Positions 1-5,254 of a stretch of DNA of 7,320 bases are shown one piece after another (the first letter of the stretch is position 1; each line of letters begins with the position of its first letter). The stretch is from JBDTMC01 sp039934475 (lineage in GTDB: Bacteria; Acidobacteriota; Terriglobia; Bryobacterales; Bryobacteraceae), in assembly GCA_039934475.1 (NCBI GenBank), contig JBDTMC010000400.1, forward strand, positions 1 through 7,320, given 5' to 3'. Made by a program: the position numbers and the translations under genes. A model generated the notes under the pieces. The model searched no databases. It saw nothing but the letters and a program-made list of their open reading frames with translations, and was not told the origin of the DNA.

Positions 1-1926
1 GGCGCCGCGGCGATCCCCCCGGGATAGGAAGAGGTTCCGCTTTGCCATGATCGGTGCGCCGATCAGCAATCCGCACAACGCCACCACCGTCCACAGGAAC
101 CGTGTGCGCCGGCCGGCTCGTTCGCTCTCGAATCGCCGCACTGCCACGGCCGGACCCGATGTCTCCGGCCACGGACCGTAAACCGCGAAATGCACCGGCC
201 GGCCACGGAAAGCGGCCGCTTCCACATGGATTTCGTCCGGACGGCCAGTGGCGTATGCTCCGTTCCAGGCCACCCATGTATCGTAGGGAACCTTCGGAGT
301 CCGGTTTGCCGGCGCGCTGTGAAGAAGCGCCGGGGATAGGCCGCCGGCGACTAGAAGCGCATTCCAATCGACATCGTGCTGCGCTGCCGGCGGCGGCGCC
401 GGATCGACGGTCTTCACCTCCAGGTAAGCCAGGCGTCCCTTGCCGTCCAATTTCAGGACGACGCCTCCCGGGGCGTAGTTGGCCGGATAGATATCCGTCA
501 CCAGCCCCCCCGGAATGAAGCCTGGCCCAAGGATCAGAGGCGAGCTGAGTGGAGCGGGACTCTGACGGTAGAAGAATGTCACCACCGGCGGCTGCTGGCT
601 CGCCAGGCGGGCGAAGTAGTTCGCCGGCTCGGTTCTGTGGGCGTAGTCGGGATAGCTCCGATTGGCGTATACAAAACCGCTTGTCCAATCGGTATAGCTC
701 AGTGATTCGTATCCAAACTGCCGCAGCAACTCACGCGCCTTGAAGATCAGCACGTCGGTGGAGAGTTCGACCGGGGCACGTCCCATCACGTAGGTCTTTT
801 CCGCCAGGATCGTGTTACCAATCATGCCGGCGGCGACCACGGCGAAGAGGATCGCAGCCACACCAATCCCAAATCCTTCGCGGACACTCGATGCCGCCAC
901 TGCCTCCGGAGATGGGGTCTCGCCCGCAGCCAGAGCGGCGGAGATGGGATCGCCGCCAGGCAGTTCCAGCATGATCGCCATCGCGTTCGCCGGCCGGCGG
1001 CTGGCATCGGGGTCGGTACAACGTTCCAGCAGCCGCTCGATCGATGGGTCGATTTCGGTCTCGAATTCATCCGGCCGCAATTTGCCGGTGAAGATCTCCG
1101 ACAACACCAATCCCAAAGCGTAGATATCGCTGCGCGCCGTGAACTCTTTTCCCGCCAGATACTCCGGCGCCATGTAGGTGGGCGTACCAATTTGCTCGTG
1201 GTGGCGCAACTCGTCAGACAGTACGGCAATGCCGAAATCCATGATGCGGACGCGCCCGCGCCCGTCAATCATGATGTTGGCGGGCTTTAAGTCGCGGTGC
1301 AGAACGCCGCGCTCATGGGCCGCCGCCAGACCGGCGCACAGCCGGCGGCCGATTTCGATGGCTTTGTCCTGCGGCAGATGTCCGATGCGCATCAGCAGGG
1401 AACTTAGGTTCTCGCCGTCCACGTACTCCATGCAAATGTAATGCAGCCCCTCCACGATGCCAATGTCGTAGACGCGGCAAACATTGGGATGGGACACCTG
1501 ACGCGCAATGCGCACCTCATTCTTAAGGCGCGTTAGTGCTTTCTTGTTAAAGGACGCTTCCGGCGGCAGGAACTTCAGCGCAATGTGCTGATTCAGAATT
1601 AGGTCAAAGGCCTTGTATACCTCGCCCATGCCGCCCCGTCCCAACATGTCCAGGATGCGGTAACGCCCTCCCAGAACCGTCCCCGCCTGAAAACGGTGCG
1701 CCTCCTCGGCGGGCCAGAAGCTGGCGATCTCCTCGGTTGGCTCGAGTTTCGAGGATCCGTTGGCCTGCAGGAAGCTGCCAACTTCCGCGTTACTCTCCCA
1801 CAGCGTGCGGACCATGGCGGCCAGTTCTTCGTCGACAGAGGCAAGGATCGCCGACCGTCCGGCCGGAGAAAGGTTCAAGCCGCGATCAAACAAATCCTGC
1901 GCTTCGTCCCAGCGCTTGTTCGCCAT
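1..1926 (-). CDS. Transmembrane serine/threonine protein kinase, copy 1 (C-terminus cut by window edge)
   Basis: Hanks-type Ser/Thr kinase read without interruption for 642 codons from the ATG at 1926 to the window edge. The start is chosen because it gives the same N-terminus (MANKRWDEAQ) as the downstream paralogue and lies about 20 bases below a conserved -10 element; no Shine-Dalgarno is visible. Residues 1-85 are an N-terminal extension. The kinase domain spans about 86-325: glycine loop GRGGMG (96-101), ATP-anchoring K118 (IALK), helix-C E137, catalytic HRDLKPAN (210-217, base D212), DFG (230-232), GTPTYMAPE ending at 255, and SDIYALG. One membrane helix follows at about 353-374, then an extracytoplasmic domain of about 235 residues, then a second helix near 610. 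It aligns nearly gap-free to residues 1-643 of the other kinase, so about 255 C-terminal residues probably lie outside the window. All catalytic residues are present, so it should be active. Substrates and ligand are unknown. Confidence 0.95.
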   Translation of the reverse strand, partial: MANKRWDEAQDLFDRGLNLSPAGRSAILASVDEELAAMVRTLWESNAEVGSFLQANGSSKLEPTEEIASFWPAEEAHRFQAGTVLGGRYRILDMLGRGGMGEVYKAFDLILNQHIALKFLPPEASFNKKALTRLKNEVRIARQVSHPNVCRVYDIGIVEGLHYICMEYVDGENLSSLLMRIGHLPQDKAIEIGRRLCAGLAAAHERGVLHRDLKPANIMIDGRGRVRIMDFGIAVLSDELRHHEQIGTPTYMAPEYLAGKEFTARSDIYALGLVLSEIFTGKLRPDEFETEIDPSIERLLERCTDPDASRRPANAMAIMLELPGGDPISAALAAGETPSPEAVAASSVREGFGIGVAAILFAVVAAGMIGNTILAEKTYVMGRAPVELSTDVLIFKARELLRQFGYESLSYTDWTSGFVYANRSYPDYAHRTEPANYFARLASQQPPVVTFFYRQSPAPLSSPLILGPGFIPGGLVTDIYPANYAPGGVVLKLDGKGRLAYLEVKTVDPAPPPAAQHDVDWNALLVAGGLSPALLHSAPANRTPKVPYDTWVAWNGAYATGRPDEIHVEAAAFRGRPVHFAVYGPWPETSGPAVAVRRFESERAGRRTRFLWTVVALCGLLIGAPIMAKRNLFLSRGDRRGA

Positions 1927-1943
1927 GAGTAACCCGGGTTCTA

Positions 1944-1975
1944 AGTATTGTAATCGCAGACTCAGGAAACCGCAA
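1944..1975 (-). promoter_or_regulatory. Putative sigma70-type promoter of kinase copy 1
   Basis: Read on the minus strand there is a -10-like TACAAT (1947-1952) and, 17 bases upstream, a weak -35-like TTGCGG (1970-1975). The block at 1944-1967 is nearly identical to the region upstream of kinase copy 2 (5055-5077), with one substitution and one inserted base. The distance from TACAAT to the ATG is 20 bases, so a transcript starting about 7 bases below the -10 would have a leader of only about 13 bases and no ribosome-binding site. Conservation between copies is the main support, because the -35 match is poor. Confidence 0.55.
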
Positions 1976-2101
1976 CCGGGAGAGTAGTCCTTCTGGTACC
2001 TCACCAAAACCCGAACCTATCCCGGCCCCAGCGTAGGAGACGACAATTTCTTTTCGAGGTTTAATGTCGCATTTTCGCCGCCGGTTACGTTATATGAGAT
2101 A

Positions 2102-2125
2102 TCCGGTTCTATGGACCCAACCGGA
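2102..2125. repeat. Inverted repeat, 7-bp arms with 10-base loop
   Basis: TCCGGTT (2102-2108) and AACCGGA (2119-2125) are perfect complements around a 10-base loop. No T-run follows on either strand, so it is not a typical intrinsic terminator. It lies in the middle of the spacer, 176 bases upstream of the kinase copy 1 start. It could be a protein-binding site, a weak RNA hairpin, or chance. Confidence 0.4.
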
Positions 2126-2231
2126 CCCCGAAATGTAGGGTGCTCCCAATGAATGGACCTGACGCGCCCGGCACGGAGGAGAGAAATGATTGATAACGAC
2201 CCTGACTACCAGCATCCCGTTCAGCCCGACC

Positions 2232-2245
2232 AAGGCATATGCCTT
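2232..2245. repeat. 14-bp perfect palindrome AAGGCATATGCCTT
   Basis: The 14 bases AAGGCATATGCCTT equal their own reverse complement, as expected for a dimeric regulator's half-sites. It lies 97 bases beyond the kinase copy 2 stop and about 300 bases upstream of kinase copy 1, which is far from the proposed promoter. Only one copy is seen in the window, so a role as an operator is not established. Confidence 0.35.
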
Positions 2246-2341
2246 CAAGAAGGTTGTGGTAATCCGGTTCGCCTTTGGGGCTCCTCAAGACACATACTCA
2301 GACCAGGGTGTTGGCGCGCACGGCCTCAGCGTAGAACCAAA

Positions 2342-5038
2342 CTATCTGGCGGTAGCATCTCGGGCCGGCGGCCTCGACGTAATTACGTACAACGCCACTG
2401 CGGCGATTATCAGGATAAAGACGCTAACCGTGAATGCAGGTCCGGCGTTCGGGGCGGCGACCAGCACGGGTGCCTCGCTCATCATTCGAAGCACTGCTGT
2501 CATAGTGACGATCACCAGCATTCCATAACGGTGCAGCAGCCACAGCAGGAACAATCCGAGCACTACCCGGCGAATCTCGCCGGCAGTGCTGGCGTTGTCC
2601 GCGGATACCGCCAGCAGCAGCAACCAAAGTATATTGCCGAGCCAGTTATGACGGGCAGCCACCCGGATGAGGACAAGCACCAGGAGAGCGACGATAACAA
2701 AGAAAGTCGAGGTCAAAGCGCCGGCGATCATACCACCTACCATGTGTGGTGTACCCTCCAGCGACTGGAGCAATGGATAAATGAAGTCACCGTACCCGAA
2801 ACTAACGATCACCATACGCACCATTTGCAACGCGGCACCCGCGGCTATGCCGGCGAGGATGTGGGAAGCGACGAGCGGCTCGCGAATTTGGCCGCAGAGT
2901 AAACGCGACCATGAGACCAGGGAGTCTGGCCAATTCCGCCGCACATAAGGCTCGGCCGCCAGGTACAGCAGGGTCGTTAGGGTTGCGATAAATGACGCCC
3001 AACTCAGCGCAAGCAGCAGGTTCATCAGTTCGTTGTAATTGGCGACGTGATGTCCGATAAGTAGGGCCGAGGTGAGCGTTAAGCTGAACATCAGTATGCC
3101 CAGGCGAGTGGCGCCCCGGCGGTCCCCGCGAGACAAGGACAGGTTTCTCGTGGCTAAGACTGCCGCGCAGATTAACAATCCCCATGACCCGAACACCGCC
3201 CACAGGAAGCGGCTTCGCTCTCCCGGGTTTTCATTCTCGGATTCGGGGACGGGAAAGTCACGGCTCGAGGTGTCCGGCCAAGGGCCAAAGATTTCGAAGT
3301 GGACCGGCCGGCCTCGAAAGGCCGCCGCTTCCACATGTATGGTGTCCGGGCGGTCGGCAGCATACTTGCCGTCCCAAGCTAGCCGGCTATCGTAGGCCAC
3401 CGAAGGGGTTCGGGTTTGAGGCGCTTGGCGCAGAAGTTGTGCGCTGAGACCTCCGGCGGAAAGAAGAGCGGTCCAATCGAAATCACGTGGGGCGGCAGCT
3501 TCGGGAGCGATATCAGTTGAACGAATCTCTAGATAGACCAGCCGCCCTTTGCCGTCTAACTTCATTACGACGCTGCCGGGGTCTGTGTTTGCTGGAAACG
3601 TGTCGGTAACAAGTCCGCCCGGAACGACGCCGGGCGCGAGAAGCAGAGTGGAAACCAGGGAGTTCGGGCTTTGACGATAGAAAAAGGAAACAACCGGCGG
3701 CTGCTGGCTGGCCAAACGAGCGAGATAGTTCAAAGCCTCCGTTCTCTTCACGTAGTGGGGATAGCCACGATTGGAATAGACAAAGCCGCTCGCCCAATCG
3801 TTGTACGGCAACGATTCATAGCCGAACTGCCGAAGCATTTCGCGCGCCTTGAACACCAGAACTTCGGTAGAGAACTCAACGGGGGCGCGTCCCATGACGT
3901 AGGCCTTCTTGCCCAACATGACGTTACCGATGATGGCGGCCGCAACCAGTGCGAAGAGAATCACCGCTGTTGTGGTCTTGAAGCCTTCACGGACTCCCGA
4001 AGCCGCTACCATCTCCGGCGAGGGGGTCTCACCCGCAGCCAGCGCCGCCGAGATCGGATCGCCGCCGGGCAGCTCAAACATCACGGCCATCGCGCTTGTG
4101 GGTCTACGGCTGGGATTGGGATCCGTACAGCGTTCGATGAGCCGTACGATCATCGGGTCCAGCCCCGTCTTGAACTTGCCGGGGTGCTGTTCGCCGGTGA
4201 AAACCTCGGACAGCACCAAACCGAGCGCGTAGATGTCGCTGCGGACCGTAAACTCCTTGCCTGCCAGGTGCTCCGGCGCCATGTACGTTGGCGTGCCGAT
4301 GCTCAATTCGCCGTCGCGCAGTTCATGCGACAGGACAGAGATGCCAAAGTCCATGATGCGAGCGCGGCCTTGGCCGTCAATCATGATATTGGCCGGCTTC
4401 AAATCGCGGTGCAGAACGCCGCGATCGTGAGCCGCGGCCAGACCGGCACACAGCCGGCGCGCGATTTCCACCGCCTTGTCCTGTGGCAGGTGTCCAATGC
4501 GGTGCAACAGGGAACTGAGGTTCTCGCCGTCCACGTACTCCATGCAAATGGCATGGAGACCCTCAATGATGCCGATATCGTAAACACGGCATACATTTGG
4601 GTGGGAAACCTGGCGGGCGATTCGTACCTCATTTCGAAGGCGTGCAAGGGCGGCTTTATTACCGGAAGCCTCCGGCGGCAGGAACTTAAGTGCGATGTGC
4701 TGATTCAGCACCAGGTCAAACGCTTTGTAAACCTCTCCCATACCCCCGCGTCCGACCATGTCCAAAATACGGTAGCGTCCGCCCAAAACAGTTCCCGCTT
4801 CAAACCGGTGTGCCTCTCCTGCGAATCCAAAGCCGGTGGTTTCCCCGGTCCGCTCGTTGTTTTGATCTTGGCGGCTCTGCAGAAAGGCGCCAACCGCCGC
4901 ATTGTTTTCCCACAGCCTCAGAACCATGGCCGCCAGTTCGGCGTCGGTAGTGGCGAGGATTGCCGACCGGGCGGCCGCGGAAAGGTGCAGGCCGCGATCA
5001 AACAACTCCTGAGCTTCGTCCCAACGTTTGTTCGCCAT
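2342..5038 (-). CDS. Transmembrane serine/threonine protein kinase, copy 2 (complete, 898 residues)
   Basis: Complete Hanks-type Ser/Thr kinase, ATG at 5038 to TAG at 2342-2344. Residues 1-85 are an N-terminal extension. The kinase domain (about 86-326) has the glycine loop GRGGMG (96-101), K118, helix-C E137, HRDLKPAN (210-217, base D212), DFG (230-232) and APE (254-256); the Arg before the catalytic Asp makes it an RD kinase. A single helix (about 357-375) leads to an extracytoplasmic domain of about 235 residues (376-610), with conserved stretches such as LDGKGRLVYLE and EAAAFRGRPVHF. From 611 to 886 there are roughly eight hydrophobic segments, with the charged loop EPYVRRNWP (696-704) after the fourth helix of the protein; similar loops occur, from memory, in large Acidobacteriota kinases. 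It should act from the inner membrane, phosphorylating cytoplasmic Ser/Thr targets in response to an unknown periplasmic or membrane cue. No Shine-Dalgarno precedes the start. It is the tandem paralogue of the gene at 1-1926. Confidence 0.96.
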   Translation of the reverse strand: MANKRWDEAQELFDRGLHLSAAARSAILATTDAELAAMVLRLWENNAAVGAFLQSRQDQNNERTGETTGFGFAGEAHRFEAGTVLGGRYRILDMVGRGGMGEVYKAFDLVLNQHIALKFLPPEASGNKAALARLRNEVRIARQVSHPNVCRVYDIGIIEGLHAICMEYVDGENLSSLLHRIGHLPQDKAVEIARRLCAGLAAAHDRGVLHRDLKPANIMIDGQGRARIMDFGISVLSHELRDGELSIGTPTYMAPEHLAGKEFTVRSDIYALGLVLSEVFTGEQHPGKFKTGLDPMIVRLIERCTDPNPSRRPTSAMAVMFELPGGDPISAALAAGETPSPEMVAASGVREGFKTTTAVILFALVAAAIIGNVMLGKKAYVMGRAPVEFSTEVLVFKAREMLRQFGYESLPYNDWASGFVYSNRGYPHYVKRTEALNYLARLASQQPPVVSFFYRQSPNSLVSTLLLAPGVVPGGLVTDTFPANTDPGSVVMKLDGKGRLVYLEIRSTDIAPEAAAPRDFDWTALLSAGGLSAQLLRQAPQTRTPSVAYDSRLAWDGKYAADRPDTIHVEAAAFRGRPVHFEIFGPWPDTSSRDFPVPESENENPGERSRFLWAVFGSWGLLICAAVLATRNLSLSRGDRRGATRLGILMFSLTLTSALLIGHHVANYNELMNLLLALSWASFIATLTTLLYLAAEPYVRRNWPDSLVSWSRLLCGQIREPLVASHILAGIAAGAALQMVRMVIVSFGYGDFIYPLLQSLEGTPHMVGGMIAGALTSTFFVIVALLVLVLIRVAARHNWLGNILWLLLLAVSADNASTAGEIRRVVLGLFLLWLLHRYGMLVIVTMTAVLRMMSEAPVLVAAPNAGPAFTVSVFILIIAAVALYVITSRPPARDATAR

Positions 5039-5077
5039 AAGTGCCAGTTGAGGGAGTATTGTATCGCAGAGTCAGGA
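3110..5077 (-). repeat. Tandem gene duplication, unit 2 (pairs with 1-1967)
   Basis: This span, the first 643 codons of kinase copy 2 plus its promoter block, is homologous to 1-1967. Proteins align end to end with one single-residue indel (between DFG and APE, around residue 243). In residues 83-122, 38 of 40 positions are identical. DNA identity is high enough for exact matches of 33 bases (1406-1438 with 4518-4550). Third-position differences are frequent elsewhere, so the duplication is not recent. The left edge is set by the window, and the repeat probably continues. Confidence 0.9.
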
Positions 5078-5085
5078 CTGTACAA
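5055..5085 (-). promoter_or_regulatory. Putative sigma70-type promoter of kinase copy 2
   Basis: On the minus strand TACAAT (5058-5063) lies 16 bases below a -35-like TTGTAC (5080-5085). The segment 5055-5077 matches the block upstream of kinase copy 1. TACAAT is 19 bases from the ATG, predicting a leader of roughly 12 bases without a Shine-Dalgarno. Sequence outside the block differs between copies, which suggests that it is kept by selection. It lies back to back with the receptor promoter. Confidence 0.55.
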
Positions 5086-5138
5086 CGAGGAAGGTTCTTA
5101 GTGGATGCCAGAAGAGAAGACTACTATGGGCGTGTCGA

Positions 5139-5167
5139 TTGCGTTTCAGGCGATCTCGCCGTATATT
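5139..5167 (+). promoter_or_regulatory. Putative sigma70-type promoter of the TonB-dependent receptor
   Basis: TTGCGT (5139-5144) and TATATT (5162-5167) are separated by 17 bases. The -10 matches the consensus at five of six positions and the -35 at three of six. Transcription from here would give a leader of about 80 bases before the receptor start at 5255. It diverges from the kinase promoter at 5055-5085. Confidence 0.45.
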
Positions 5168-5241
5168 CGATTAACCTACCGATGCGACCGCTTTGGGCTG
5201 CTGCGGCGCCAGCAAATGATTGGGGAGCAATCGCCGGGAAA

Positions 5242-5246
5242 AAGGA
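5242..5246 (+). promoter_or_regulatory. Ribosome-binding site of the TonB-dependent receptor
   Basis: AAGGA lies 8 bases before ATG 5255 and 5 bases before the in-frame GTG 5252. It decides the start: in-frame ATGs at 5105, 5126 and 5216 are open to the same frame but have no such site and would bury the signal peptide. Confidence 0.65.
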
Positions 5247-5254
5247 ACCAAGTG

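Larger units (their letters stand above)
1976..2341. other. Spacer between the two kinase genes, no convincing gene
   Basis: This stretch between the kinase copy 1 promoter and the stop codon of kinase copy 2 is somewhat less GC-rich than the flanking genes. It holds two small dyads (2102-2125 and 2232-2245) and several copies of CCGGTT or its complement (2081, 2103, 2119, 2264). There is no stem followed by a T-tract that would mark a factor-independent terminator for kinase copy 2. A purine-rich GGAGGAGAG (2176-2184) precedes ATG 2186 and TTG 2190, but the frames that begin there continue antisense into the kinase gene and resemble no family I know. It has no counterpart upstream of kinase copy 2. 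Confidence 0.6.

Noticed and set aside
1..1926. Kinase copy 1 as a frameshifted pseudogene
   Set aside because: Codon-by-codon reading from 1926 to the window edge shows no stop and no shift, and the alignment with copy 2 holds throughout. It is partial only because the window ends.
2102..2125. Hairpin as transcription terminator of kinase copy 2
   Set aside because: There is no T-tract after the stem on the minus strand and the loop is 10 bases. It also lies more than 200 bases beyond the stop codon.
2064..2138. 24-codon frame on the plus strand preceded by GAGG, a possible leader peptide
   Set aside because: No attenuator-like structure or following gene on that strand supports it. The GAGG spacing is only 4 bases and such short frames are common by chance.
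2153..2902. Open frame of 249 codons on the plus strand from the spacer into kinase copy 2
   Set aside because: Most of it is the in-register antisense of the kinase's C-terminal membrane module. Its product is rich in Gln, His and Arg, typical of the reverse complement of hydrophobic codons.
1..5038. The two kinases as an operon or toxin/defence system
   Set aside because: Each copy has its own promoter block, the spacer is 415 bases, and no nuclease, antitoxin, mobile element or other defence-linked gene is present in the window.
3671..5101. Open frame of 476 codons on the plus strand opposite kinase copy 2
   Set aside because: It is exactly in register with the kinase codons, so it is open only because the kinase avoids TTA, CTA and TCA there. 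In copy 1 the same antisense frame is broken by sense CTA and TTA codons, for example in DLKPAN and NLSS. The translation resembles no family.
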